Positions 1-7,814 of a stretch of DNA of 64,000 nt are shown in pieces (the stretch's first letter is position 1; each line of letters starts with the position of its first letter). Below the pieces are notes generated by a model that was not told where the DNA came from, ran no database searches, and was given only the letters and a program-made list of their open reading frames with translations. Where the stretch lies: contig JAICXL010000002.1 in the NCBI GenBank assembly GCA_025980475.1, positions 36,299 to 100,298 on the forward strand. The letters are read 5' to 3'. The position numbers and the translations under genes are program-made. This DNA comes from Nocardioidaceae bacterium. GTDB taxonomy: Bacteria; Actinomycetota; Actinomycetes; Propionibacteriales; Nocardioidaceae.

Positions 1-465
1 CTGCTGAAGACACGCACCGGGCGGGCCTTCATGGCAGTGCGCGACAGCGAGCAGGCCGCGGCGGCGATGGGCATCAACGTCCAGCGCACCAAGATCACGC
101 TGTTCGCCGTGAGCGCCTTCTTCGCCGGCATCGGCGGAGACCTCTTCGGCCACCTGCAGAACCTGGTGGCTCCTGGGGCCTTCCCGTTCTCGCTGTCCCT
201 GTTCTTCCTCGCCGCGGTGATCGTCGGCGGCTCGGCGTCGCTGCCGGGCTCGGTCATCGGCGCGATCCTCCTGGTCCTCGCCGACACCCAGACCACCAGC
301 CTGCCCGGCTTCGAGCCGGTGGTCGTCGGCGGTGTGGTGGTCCTGGTCCTGCTGATCATCCCCGGCGGTCTGGCCGCCGTCCCGGCGACTCTGATGCGCC
401 TGCGATCCCGGCAGGGCCGACGCCGGGCGCGGACCGGTTCCCTGGCCTCCGGTGCGGGGGACTGA
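1..465 (+). CDS. livM: Branched-chain amino acid ABC transporter permease, LivM family (5' truncated by window)
   Basis: The reading frame is open from base 1, so this is the C-terminal part of a longer protein; the ATG at 31 is internal. The visible part has the LivM permease ending: a cytoplasmic loop AVRDSEQAAAAMGI (the coupling loop that contacts the ATPase), followed by hydrophobic segments around FFAGIGGDLFG, FFLAAVIVGGSASL and VVVGGVVVLVLLIIPGG, then an Arg-rich tail. It imports branched-chain amino acids or related amides across the inner membrane with the two ATPases that follow; LivG starts 2 bases after its stop. The substrate cannot be told from the permease alone, and the binding protein and LivH are not in the window. 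Confidence 0.9.
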   Translation: MLKTRTGRAFMAVRDSEQAAAAMGINVQRTKITLFAVSAFFAGIGGDLFGHLQNLVAPGAFPFSLSLFFLAAVIVGGSASLPGSVIGAILLVLADTQTTSLPGFEPVVVGGVVVLVLLIIPGGLAAVPATLMRLRSRQGRRRARTGSLASGAGD

Positions 466-467
466 CC

Positions 468-1223
468 ATGCTCGAGGTTCGCGGGCTCAAGCTGGCCTTC
501 GGGGGCGTCCAGGCCATCGACGGGCTGGACTTCACCGTCCCCGATGGCACCGTGACCGCGCTGATCGGCGCCAACGGCGCCGGCAAGACGTCGGTGCTCA
601 ACGTGCTCAGCCGCTTCTACCAGCCCCAGGCCGGCACGGTCGTCTACAACGGCACCGACCTGCTGCGGTTGCGTGCCCACAAGCTGGTCCACGCCGGCGT
701 GGGCCGCAGCTTCCAGAACGTCGCACTCTTCCAGGAGCTGCCGGTCCTGGACAACCTGCTCGTCGGTGCGGACCACCTCGGCCGCACGGGACTGCTCCGC
801 AACACCCTGCGCACCCCCGGGGCGCGCCGCCACGAGCGCAGGGCCCGGGAGCGCGCTGAGCGCGTGATGGAGTTCCTCGAGATCACCGACCTGCGGCACC
901 GCCGGGCTGGAGACCTCTCCTTCGGCGACAGGAAGCTGGTCGACATGGGGCGGGCGCTGACCTCCGGACCGTCGTTGCTGCTCCTCGACGAGCCGGCCAG
1001 CGGCATGGCCGAGAGCCAGCGCGACTGGCTCGGTCAGGTGATCCGGCGGATCCCGGACGAGTTCGGGGCCAGCGTGCTGCTGATCGACCACGACATGGGC
1101 CTGGTGCTGGGCGTCTCCGCGTCAGTCGTGGTGATGGACTTCGGCCGCAAGATCGCCGAGGGCGACCCCGACGCGGTACGCCGCGACGAACGGGTCATCG
1201 CCGCCTACCTGGGAGAGGACTGA
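468..1223 (+). CDS. livG: Branched-chain amino acid ABC transporter ATP-binding protein LivG
   Basis: A 251-aa cytoplasmic ABC ATPase of normal LivG length. Walker A is GANGAGKTS at about residues 34-42, Walker B is SLLLLDEPAS, and the switch histidine lies in LLIDHDMGL. The signature reads LSFGDRKLVDMGRAL, the degenerate form usual in LivG rather than the canonical LSGGQ. It pairs with LivF to power the permease. The ATG at 468 follows the livM stop by two bases and livF starts two bases after its own stop, so the three are one operon. Urea or amide transporters of the same family cannot be excluded. Confidence 0.93.
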   Translation: MLEVRGLKLAFGGVQAIDGLDFTVPDGTVTALIGANGAGKTSVLNVLSRFYQPQAGTVVYNGTDLLRLRAHKLVHAGVGRSFQNVALFQELPVLDNLLVGADHLGRTGLLRNTLRTPGARRHERRARERAERVMEFLEITDLRHRRAGDLSFGDRKLVDMGRALTSGPSLLLLDEPASGMAESQRDWLGQVIRRIPDEFGASVLLIDHDMGLVLGVSASVVVMDFGRKIAEGDPDAVRRDERVIAAYLGED

Positions 1224-1224
1224 C

Positions 1225-1920
1225 GTGCTCACCGTCGACTCGATCGACTGCTCCTACGGACCGGTCCAGGCACTCATGGGCCTGTCCCTGGAAGCGACGG
1301 ACGGCGCGTTCATCGCCATCCTGGGGGCGAACGGGGCCGGCAAGAGCACCACCCTGAAGGCGATCGCCGGCCTGGTTCGGCCCACTCGTGGCCGGGTGCT
1401 CTTCCGCGGCCGCAACCTGGCCCGGCTCGGCCCGGAGCGGCGTCTCTCCCTCGGCATCGCCCTGTGCCCGGAGGGCCGACGGGTCTTCCCCGACTTCACC
1501 GTGGCGGAGAACCTCCGGGTCGGTGGCCATCGCCTGAACCGGCGCGTGCTCGGCGACCGGGTGGACCAGACGCTGCAGCTGTTCCCCGCGCTGAAGGACC
1601 GGATGGGCCAGTCTGCGGGCTCGCTCTCCGGAGGCGAGCAGCAGATGCTCGCCATCGCCCGGGCCCTGATGACTGAGCCGTCGCTGCTGCTGCTGGACGA
1701 GCCGAGCCTCGGCCTGGCCCCGATGATCACCCGACAGGTCTTCGACGCCGTCGACGGGATCCGGAAGCAGGGCACCACGGTGGTGCTCGTCGAGCAGAAC
1801 CGGCTGGCGCTGCGCTACGCCGACTACGCCTACGTGCTCGGCAACGGCAGGCTGCGGCTCGAGGGGCCGGCCGGGGAGGTCCAGGACGACGAGAGGCTGC
1901 GCAGCGCCTACCTGGGCTGA
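1225..1920 (+). CDS. livF: Branched-chain amino acid ABC transporter ATP-binding protein LivF
   Basis: A 231-aa ABC ATPase and partner of LivG. Walker A is GANGAGKST at about residue 34, the signature is canonical (LSGGEQQMLAIARAL), Walker B is LLLLDEPSLGL, and LVEQN is the H-loop region typical of LivF, which carries a Q/N rather than His. GTG is the start, two bases after the livG stop. It is the last gene of the transport operon; the next feature, a tRNA, lies on the opposite strand 45 bases downstream. Confidence 0.93.
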   Translation: MLTVDSIDCSYGPVQALMGLSLEATDGAFIAILGANGAGKSTTLKAIAGLVRPTRGRVLFRGRNLARLGPERRLSLGIALCPEGRRVFPDFTVAENLRVGGHRLNRRVLGDRVDQTLQLFPALKDRMGQSAGSLSGGEQQMLAIARALMTEPSLLLLDEPSLGLAPMITRQVFDAVDGIRKQGTTVVLVEQNRLALRYADYAYVLGNGRLRLEGPAGEVQDDERLRSAYLG

Positions 1921-1965
1921 GGACGCGGCTCTGCACTCACGGCCGGCTGCGTCGAGGGGGTTGTG

Positions 1966-2038
<73 letters not shown>

Positions 2039-2124
2039 GCGAAGCGAATGGAACCTTAGCAGCGCATCCCCGACGAGGCGAAATCGCCGCCGCCTGGTGC
2101 CGTGCCCGTCCTCTTGCCACGCCA

Positions 2125-2168
2125 AACTGCCTCTCCGCAGACGACGTGCCCTGTGCGGGGAGGCAGTT
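2125..2168 (-). terminator. Hairpin terminator downstream of the FAD oxidoreductase gene
   Basis: A 15-bp stem (aactgcctctccgca with tgcggggaggcagtt, one G-U pair) around a 14-base loop. It lies just 3' of the stop at 2201 of the minus-strand oxidoreductase gene. Read on the minus strand the stem runs into a short T-run (gttttgg), so it is terminator-like. Confidence 0.7.
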
Positions 2169-2200
2169 CGGGCTCCTCACCTGGGAAACCGGGCGCCACC

Positions 2201-3778
2201 TCAGCGCATCGCGAGCACGGCCTGGGCGGCGTTGTGGCCGCCGAGCCCCGAGACCGCCCCGCCGCGGCGGGCGCCGGAGCCGCAGAGCAGCACCGCGTCC
2301 ACGTCGGTGGCCACGCCCCACTGCTGGGCGGGAGTGACCAGCGACTCCCGGTTGGAGGCCCACGGCCACGACAGGTCGCCGTGGAAGATGTGCCCGCCAG
2401 GCATGGCGAGGTCGCGCTCGACGTCCTGCGGCACCTTGGCCTCGATGCAGGGCTGGCCGTCCGCAGTCCTCATCACGCAGTCCAGCAACGGTTCGGCGAG
2501 GTGGGTGTCGATCGCGGCGATGGCGCGCCGTACGGCTTCGTCCCGCACCGCCTCGGTGTCGGCAACGAAGAGCGCCTCGGGCATGTGCACCCCGAAGTAG
2601 GTGAGCGTCTGGGCCCCCTGGCGCCCGAGCGAGCCGACGATGGAGTCGTCGGTCAGGGAGTGGCAGTAGAGCTCTCCGGGCGGCACCGTTGGCAGGGTGC
2701 CGGCCGCGGCCTCGGCGTAGGCCCGGGCGAGCGAGGAGTACTCCTCGGCGACGTGGAAGGTGCCGGCGAACGCGACCGCCGGGTCGTCGCCGGACTTGAG
2801 TCGGGGGAGCCGGGACAGCAGGAAGTTGATCTTGAGCTGGGAACCCGAGGGCTTGGTGTCCGCGCCCGGATCGTCGCCCATCAGGATGCGCAGCACCCAC
2901 GGGGCGATGTTGCCCAGGGCGAAGCGCGCCCGCACCGTGTGGCTGCACGTGCCGTCGTGCCAGCTGACCTCGGCGCCGTCGGCGCCCGCCGCGATGTCGC
3001 TGACCCCCGCGCCGACCAGGACCTCGGCCCCCGCGCGGCTGGCGGCCTTCGTCAGGGCGCCGGTGACCGCCCCCATGCCACCGACCGGGACCCGCCACTC
3101 GCCGGTGCCGTTGCCGATCACGTGGTAGAGGAAGCAGCGGTTCTGCACCAGCGAGGGATCGTTGAGGTCGGCGAAGGTGCCGATCACCGCGTTGGTCGCG
3201 ACGACCCCGCGGACCAGGTCGTCCTCGAACCGCTGCTCGATGACCTCGCTCAGGGGGCGCTCCACCAGCGCCTGCCACATCTCGGGGTTCACCCGCTCGC
3301 GCATCTCCCGCGCGGTGACCAGCGGCTCGGTCAAGGTGGGTGCGACCTGCTGGGCGAAGGCGTGCACGTCGGTGTAGAACCGGCGCCAGGCTGCGTACTC
3401 GTCGTCGGAGGAGGTCAGCGCGAAGAAGGACGAGCGGGTCGCCGGACCCTCGTCGTGCTCGACGAGCAGACCGACCTCGCGCCCGTCCCGGAGGGACGGC
3501 GAGTAGGAGGCGGTGGGACGTGAGCGCAGCTCGAGGTCGAGGCCGAGCTCGCGGATCACCTGGTCGGGCAACAGCGACACGAGGTAGGAGTAGCGCGAGA
3601 GCTCCGCATCGAGGCCCGGGAACGCCGGCGCGCTGACGGCGGCGCCGCCGACGTGGTCGAGCCGCTCGAGCACCAGCGTGCTCAGCCCGGCGCGGGCGAG
3701 GTACGCCGCTGCCGTCAGGCCGTTGTGCCCGCCGCCGACCACGACCACGTCGTACGCGCGCTTCGATGCTCCTGCCAT
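2201..3778 (-). CDS. NAD(P)/FAD-dependent oxidoreductase, phytoene desaturase/PYROXD2-like
   Basis: A 525-aa flavoprotein. The N-terminus has the Rossmann dinucleotide-binding motif DVVVVGGGHNGLTAAAYLARAG, and the protein ends with the second FAD contact (LLCGSGARRGGAVSGLGGHNAA), the layout of CrtI-like amine-oxidase-fold enzymes. The substrate is unknown; family members act as desaturases or oxidoreductases. I moved the start from the ORF-track ATG (3847) to the ATG at 3778: the conserved motif begins nine residues later, and a TAACGT -10 box at 3786-3791 leaves a 7-base gap, suggesting a leaderless mRNA. It is divergent from the pirin gene. No carotenoid genes are nearby, so a pigment role is not supported. 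Confidence 0.82.
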   Translation of the reverse strand: MAGASKRAYDVVVVGGGHNGLTAAAYLARAGLSTLVLERLDHVGGAAVSAPAFPGLDAELSRYSYLVSLLPDQVIRELGLDLELRSRPTASYSPSLRDGREVGLLVEHDEGPATRSSFFALTSSDDEYAAWRRFYTDVHAFAQQVAPTLTEPLVTAREMRERVNPEMWQALVERPLSEVIEQRFEDDLVRGVVATNAVIGTFADLNDPSLVQNRCFLYHVIGNGTGEWRVPVGGMGAVTGALTKAASRAGAEVLVGAGVSDIAAGADGAEVSWHDGTCSHTVRARFALGNIAPWVLRILMGDDPGADTKPSGSQLKINFLLSRLPRLKSGDDPAVAFAGTFHVAEEYSSLARAYAEAAAGTLPTVPPGELYCHSLTDDSIVGSLGRQGAQTLTYFGVHMPEALFVADTEAVRDEAVRRAIAAIDTHLAEPLLDCVMRTADGQPCIEAKVPQDVERDLAMPGGHIFHGDLSWPWASNRESLVTPAQQWGVATDVDAVLLCGSGARRGGAVSGLGGHNAAQAVLAMR

Positions 3779-3836
3779 GGGCAGCACGTTATCGGGCGGC
3801 TGCGGACATTTCGCGTATACGGGGCGCCGCCCTGTC

Positions 3837-3864
3837 GGAATATTCAATCTTCAACTATCGTTGA
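3837..3864 (+). promoter_or_regulatory. SigR/SigH-type promoter with embedded repressor-like motif upstream of pirin gene
   Basis: GGAAT at 3837-3841 and GTT at 3860-3862 are separated by 18 bases, matching the redox ECF sigma (SigR/SigH) promoter form. On the opposite strand, between the two boxes, is CGATAGTTGAAG, identical over 12 bases to a site upstream of yceI at 18143. TCAAC-tatc-GTTGA forms a short inverted repeat over the -10 region. The start codon follows about 37 bases later with a GAAGAGG ribosome site. Confidence 0.6.
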
Positions 3865-3898
3865 CCGAGGGCACGACCAACGAGAAGAGGGATGCCCG

Positions 3899-4879
3899 AT
3901 GCCAGCTGTCACCGTTCCCGACCTGACCGTCCTCGACCGCCTCGGCACACCGGGGCTGGGCGACACCGTCCGCCCGGTCAAGCAGGTGATCACCGCACCG
4001 AAGGGTTACGAGGGCGAGGGCTTCCCCGTCCGCCGCGCCTTCGCCGGGGTCGACCTGAGCGATCTCGACCCGTTCGTGCACATGGACCAGATGGGGGAGG
4101 TGGAGTACGCCCCCGGCGAGCCCAAGGGCACACCGTGGCACCCCCACCGCGGGTTCGAGACCGTCACCTACATCATCGACGGCGTCTTCGACCACCGCGA
4201 CAGCCATGGTGGCGGTGGCTCGATCACCAACGGGGACACCCAGTGGATGACCGCCGGCGCGGGCCTGCTGCACATCGAGACACCCCCCGAGTGGCTGGTG
4301 CAGTCCGGGGGGCTCTTCCACGGCATCCAGCTCTGGGTCAACCTGCCGCGCTCGGCGAAGTGGAACCCGCCCGCCTACCAAGACATCCGGTCCGCGCAGG
4401 TCGGCCTCGCGGCGTCGACCGATGCCGGCGCGCTCGTGCGCGTCATCGCCGGCCACGTCGGCCAGACGGCCGGTCCCGGGTCGACGTACACCCCGATGAC
4501 GATGGTGCACGCCACCGTCGCCCGCGGTGCCCGGCTCGACCTGCCGTGGGAGCCGTCCTACAACGCGCTCGTCTACGTGCTGTCCGGTCGCGGCACGGTG
4601 GGCACCGAGGGGCGCCCGCTGGAGACGGGCAACCTCGCCGTGCTCGGCGCCGGTGACTTCCTGACCCTGCGTGCCTCCGACCACCCCGACGGCCGGACGC
4701 CGGACCTCGACGTGCTCGTGATCGGCGGAGAGCCGATCCGTGAGCCGGTCGCGTGGGCGGGCCCGTTCGTGATGAACACCAAGGCCGAGGTCATGCAGGC
4801 GTTCGAGGACTTCCAGGCCGGCAGTATGGGCCAGATTCCCGCCGTTCACGGCGCGCCCACCCACCTGATCGAGGGCTGA
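3899..4879 (+). CDS. Pirin family protein (bicupin)
   Basis: A 326-aa protein with the pirin N-terminal cupin: HPHRGFETVTYIIDG supplies two of the metal-binding histidines, and HRDSHGGGGSITNGD, QWMTAGAGLLHIE the rest. A second cupin follows from about residue 190. Pirins bind iron; some oxidise quercetin and others act as redox-sensing co-regulators, so the activity here is open. The ATG at 3899 is chosen because the homology starts there and a GAAGAGG box precedes it; the ATG at 3892 is out of frame. The upstream region carries a redox-sigma-like promoter and an element shared with the MarR/yceI intergenic region, placing it in a likely stress regulon. Confidence 0.9.
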   Translation: MPAVTVPDLTVLDRLGTPGLGDTVRPVKQVITAPKGYEGEGFPVRRAFAGVDLSDLDPFVHMDQMGEVEYAPGEPKGTPWHPHRGFETVTYIIDGVFDHRDSHGGGGSITNGDTQWMTAGAGLLHIETPPEWLVQSGGLFHGIQLWVNLPRSAKWNPPAYQDIRSAQVGLAASTDAGALVRVIAGHVGQTAGPGSTYTPMTMVHATVARGARLDLPWEPSYNALVYVLSGRGTVGTEGRPLETGNLAVLGAGDFLTLRASDHPDGRTPDLDVLVIGGEPIREPVAWAGPFVMNTKAEVMQAFEDFQAGSMGQIPAVHGAPTHLIEG

Positions 4880-4894
4880 GGCCCATCCAGAACG

Positions 4895-4928
4895 ACCGCA
4901 GGCCAGAGGAGATCCTCCGGCCTGCGGT
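4895..4928. terminator. Bidirectional hairpin between pirin gene and tRNA-His
   Basis: A perfect 10-bp stem (accgcaggcc / ggcctgcggt) with a 14-base loop that itself contains gga/tcc pairing. It lies 16 bases after the pirin stop and just 3' of the convergent tRNA-His gene. There is no long T-run. The stem sequence CCGCAGGCC recurs in the hairpin at 7555. Confidence 0.7.
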
Positions 4929-4933
4929 GCTGG

Positions 4934-5010
4934 TGGGGTGAGTGACGGGACTTGAACCCGCGGCCCCCTGGACCACAACCAGGTGCTCTACCAGCTGAGC
5001 TACACCCACC
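4934..5010 (-). tRNA. tRNA-His (GTG anticodon), CCA encoded
   Basis: Minus-strand cloverleaf with acceptor GTGGGTG/CACTCAC, the extra G-1 paired with discriminator C (a tRNA-His hallmark), anticodon stem CCTGG/CCAGG around TTGTGGT (anticodon GTG), and an encoded CCA at 4934-4936. A TACACT -10 box lies upstream on the minus strand at 5023-5028, next to the orn stop. Confidence 0.95.
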
Positions 5011-5036
5011 ATGCGAGGGACGAGTGTACAGGCTCG

Positions 5037-5666
5037 TCAGGCGTCCCCAGACCCGGACTCGTCGCGTCCGAGAGCGCCCTGGTGCAGGGCTGCGAGACGC
5101 CGGCTCTCGTTGGTGTCCGGCCCCGGCGGAGGCACGAAGACAGCGTCGCGGTAGTAGCGCAGCTCCTCGATGCTCTCCCGGATGTCGGCCAGCGCCCGAT
5201 GGTTGCCGGACTTCTCCGGAGCGTTGTAGTAGGCGCGCGGGTACCCCCGTCGGGCGAGTTCCTTGATCGAGGAGACGTCGACGATGCGGTAGTGCAGGAA
5301 CGACTCCAGCTCCGGCATGTCCCGAGCGAGGAAGGCCCGGTCGGTGGCGACGGTGTTGCCGGCCAGCGGCGGCCGGCTGCCGTCGGGACAGTGCTGCTTG
5401 ACATAGCTGAGTACGGCGTCCTCCGCGGCCGTCATCGTCACCCCGCGCGGCAGCTCCTCGAGCAGGCCCGAGCTCGTGTGTATCTCCCGGACGAAGTCGA
5501 TCATCTGCTCCAGCGCCCCCGGCGGAGGCGCGATCACGATGTCGATCCCGTCACCGAGGACGTTCAGATCGAAGTCGGTGACCAGCGCGGCCACCTCGAT
5601 CAGGGCGTCCCGGCCGAGGTCGAGCCCGGTCATCTCACAGTCGATCCACACGAGTCGGTCGTTCAC
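5037..5666 (-). CDS. orn: Oligoribonuclease
   Basis: A 209-aa DEDDh-family 3'-5' exoribonuclease that degrades 2-5-nt RNA fragments (and pGpG in bacteria using c-di-GMP). The catalytic acids are visible as WIDCEMTGLD (D9, E11), a downstream D, and HRALADIRESIEELRYYR carrying the His and last Asp. Length matches the family. The GTG start at 5666 lies 8 bases from a TAGGCT -10 box (5675-5680), so it is likely leaderless. It is divergent from the thioredoxin-fold gene, with only 53 bases between starts. The C-terminal tail beyond the fold is short and Ser/Gly rich. Confidence 0.95.
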   Translation of the reverse strand: MNDRLVWIDCEMTGLDLGRDALIEVAALVTDFDLNVLGDGIDIVIAPPPGALEQMIDFVREIHTSSGLLEELPRGVTMTAAEDAVLSYVKQHCPDGSRPPLAGNTVATDRAFLARDMPELESFLHYRIVDVSSIKELARRGYPRAYYNAPEKSGNHRALADIRESIEELRYYRDAVFVPPPGPDTNESRRLAALHQGALGRDESGSGDA

Positions 5667-5719
5667 GAGCCGTGAGCCTACTCAAGGGCCGCATGTGGAC
5701 GCCCCCTAGAGTTCCCCTG

Positions 5720-6463
5720 ATGTCCTCGAACACCCCCGACGAGATGAGCGAACGCCGCCGCGCCAGCGCCGCGCATGCCCAGGCGGAGCAGGACGCGGGC
5801 GAGCGGTTCCGGTCGCTGCTCCTCGGCGTCGGCGCCGTCATCCTCATCGGCGCGGTCGTGGCCGGTGTGATCATCTTCCAGGGCGGCGGGGGCGGCACTG
5901 TCGGCGTCATCCGGCATCCCCCGAAGGTGACCACGACAGCTCACGGGATCGCGGTCGGCCGGCCTGCCGCGCCCGTGCACGTGGTGGTCTATGAGGACTT
6001 CCTCGACAGGGGGAGCACGCGGTTCGAGATGGGCTCGCGCGACTACCTGCACACCGACGCCGCAGCGGGCCGGGTGTACGTGGAGTACCGACCGATCGCC
6101 AGAGCCGACCAGGCCTCGACCCGGGCGCTCAACGCCTTCGCCGCTGTGCTCGACACGGCCGGGCCGAAGGCCGCACTGAAGTTCCACGACCTGCTCTTCG
6201 ACCAGCAGTCCTCGGGGACGGCTCCAGCGCCAGCGGCGACGCAGCTGGTCTCGCTGGCCGTGGAGGCGGGCGCGAGGCGGGCCGCCGCCCAGGGGCCGGT
6301 CAGCTCGCTGGGTTACCAGCAGTGGGTCGACGGCGCCGACGCCGCTGCCTCGAAGGCGCACGTGCGCACCACACCCAGCGTGCTGGTGGGCGGCACGAAG
6401 CTGCCCGGCACGGTCGACCAGGTGGTCGACGAGCTCGAGACCAGGATCGCCAAGGAGGGCTGA
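5720..6463 (+). CDS. Membrane-anchored DsbA/thioredoxin_4-like protein lacking all cysteines
   Basis: A 247-aa protein: a charged cytoplasmic N-terminus (about 1-30), one transmembrane helix (LLLGVGAVILIGAVVAGVIIF, about 33-53), then an extracytoplasmic DsbA-like domain recognisable from VHVVVYEDFL, the helical insert and TTPSVLVGG with the cis-Pro. Where family members have a CPYC-type active site, this one reads LDRGSTRFE, and no cysteine occurs anywhere in the protein, so it cannot be a thiol oxidoreductase; a scaffold or chaperone role is inference. I chose ATG 5720 rather than 5672: it follows a TAGAGT -10 box (5707-5712) by 7 bases. The deaminase gene starts 4 bases after its stop, so they may be cotranscribed. 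Confidence 0.75.
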   Translation: MSSNTPDEMSERRRASAAHAQAEQDAGERFRSLLLGVGAVILIGAVVAGVIIFQGGGGGTVGVIRHPPKVTTTAHGIAVGRPAAPVHVVVYEDFLDRGSTRFEMGSRDYLHTDAAAGRVYVEYRPIARADQASTRALNAFAAVLDTAGPKAALKFHDLLFDQQSSGTAPAPAATQLVSLAVEAGARRAAAQGPVSSLGYQQWVDGADAAASKAHVRTTPSVLVGGTKLPGTVDQVVDELETRIAKEG

Positions 6464-6467
6464 CCCC

Positions 6468-7490
6468 ATGAGCCGAGATCTGTCCGCCTTCGTCGCGGGC
6501 CTGCCCAAGGCAGAGCTGCACGTGCACCACGTCGGCTCTGCGTCACCCCGCATCGTCTCCGAGCTCGCTGCTCGCCACCCCGGGAAGGTGCCCAGTGACC
6601 CCGGCGAGCTCGCGTCATTCTTCGCGTTCCGCGACTTCGCCCACTTCATCGAGGTCTACCTGGCCGTCGTCGACCTGGTCCGCACCGCCGAGGACGTGCG
6701 GCTGCTCACCTACGAGGTCGCGCGCGAGATGGCGACCGGCCAGAACGTGAAGTACGCCGAGCTCACCTGCACGCCCTACACCTCCGTGAAGGCTGGGGTC
6801 CCCATCGAGGCCTTCAACGAGGCGATCGAGGACGCCCGGGTCGCTGCCGAGCGCGACTTCGGCATCGAGCTGCGCTGGATCTTCGACGTCCCCGGTGAGT
6901 TCGGGGTGCCCGCCGCCGACGACACCCTGGACTGGGCACTCCACCACGCGCCCGACGCGCTGATCGGGTTCGGACTCGGTGGTCCCGAGGTCGGCGTGCC
7001 CCGGCCCCTGTTCCAGCGACACTTCGAAGCTGCCCGTGCCGCCGGGCTGCACAGCGTGCCGCACGCCGGCGAGACCACCGGTCCCCAGACGGTCTGGGAC
7101 GCCCTGAAGCTGCTGGGCGCGGAGCGGATCGGCCACGGCACCTCCTCGGCCCAGGACCCCGCGCTGCTCGCCCACCTCGCCGAGCACCGGATCCCGCTCG
7201 AGGTCTGCCCCTCGTCGAACGTCGCCACGCACGCGGTCGAGTCGCTGGGGGAGCACCCGATCACCGCATTCCGCGACGCCGGCGCCGTCATCACCGTCAA
7301 CAGCGACGACCCGCCGATGTTCGGCACCACGCTCAACCGCGAGTACGAGATCGCCGCCGACCTGCTCGGGCTCGACCGGCTGGGTCTGGCCGGCCTCGCG
7401 AAGTCGGCCGTGTCCGCTTCGTTCCTCGATGAGCACGGCAAGACCCGGCTGGCTGCGGACATCGACGCCCATCTGGCCGCCTTCGAATGA
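6468..7490 (+). CDS. add: Adenosine deaminase family protein (adenosine or 6-aminodeoxyfutalosine deaminase)
   Basis: A 340-aa zinc-dependent amidohydrolase-fold deaminase. Zinc and catalytic motifs are in order: AELHVHHVGS near the N-terminus (HxH), HAGETTGP, IGHGTSS, and VNSDDPPMFGT near the C-terminus. Length is normal for the family. The N-terminal PKAELHVHHVGSASPRI variant resembles actinobacterial enzymes, some of which act on 6-aminodeoxyfutalosine in menaquinone synthesis; no other futalosine-pathway gene is in the window, so substrate is unresolved. It starts 4 bases after the preceding gene's stop and is followed by a strong hairpin at 7555. Confidence 0.88.
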   Translation: MSRDLSAFVAGLPKAELHVHHVGSASPRIVSELAARHPGKVPSDPGELASFFAFRDFAHFIEVYLAVVDLVRTAEDVRLLTYEVAREMATGQNVKYAELTCTPYTSVKAGVPIEAFNEAIEDARVAAERDFGIELRWIFDVPGEFGVPAADDTLDWALHHAPDALIGFGLGGPEVGVPRPLFQRHFEAARAAGLHSVPHAGETTGPQTVWDALKLLGAERIGHGTSSAQDPALLAHLAEHRIPLEVCPSSNVATHAVESLGEHPITAFRDAGAVITVNSDDPPMFGTTLNREYEIAADLLGLDRLGLAGLAKSAVSASFLDEHGKTRLAADIDAHLAAFE

Positions 7491-7554
7491 TCCCGGCATC
7501 GTGCCGGGCGTGTCGCTGACCGGGACGGCGCCACCGATCACTTAGAAAGGTGGT

Positions 7555-7583
7555 GGGCCTGCGGAGTATGAGACCGCAGGCCC
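7555..7583. terminator. Perfect 10-bp hairpin between deaminase gene and tRNA-Arg
   Basis: gggcctgcgg, a 9-base loop, then ccgcaggccc. It sits about 65 bases after the deaminase stop and just 3' of the convergent tRNA-Arg gene. No T-run is present. The arms share CCGCAGGCC with the hairpin at 4895, which occupies the same kind of position. Confidence 0.7.
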
Positions 7584-7602
7584 TCGACATCCCCGCGAAG
7601 GG

Positions 7603-7676
7603 TGCCCCCGACAGGACTCGAACCTGTGACCCGCGGATTAGAAGTCCGCTGCTCTATCCAGCTGAGCTACGGGGGC
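7603..7676 (-). tRNA. tRNA-Arg (TCT anticodon)
   Basis: Minus-strand cloverleaf with acceptor GCCCCCG/CGGGGGC, anticodon stem GCGGA/TCCGC around CTTCTAA (anticodon TCT, reading AGA), T-arm ACAGG/CCTGT. Discriminator A, CCA not encoded. A CATAAT -10-like box lies upstream on the same strand at 7688-7693. It decodes a codon rare in this GC-rich sequence. Confidence 0.94.
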
Positions 7677-7814
7677 TGGGCGACCAGATTATGCCGTAGC
7701 CGGACCTCGTCCGCATCGCGACGGAGTGGTCCAGGTCCCACCGGTTTCTGCCCGGTTTCGCCGCGGGTGGACGCCGCTCCGGGTTAGGGTCCCGCCGGAG
7801 TTGGGGGAGCCATA

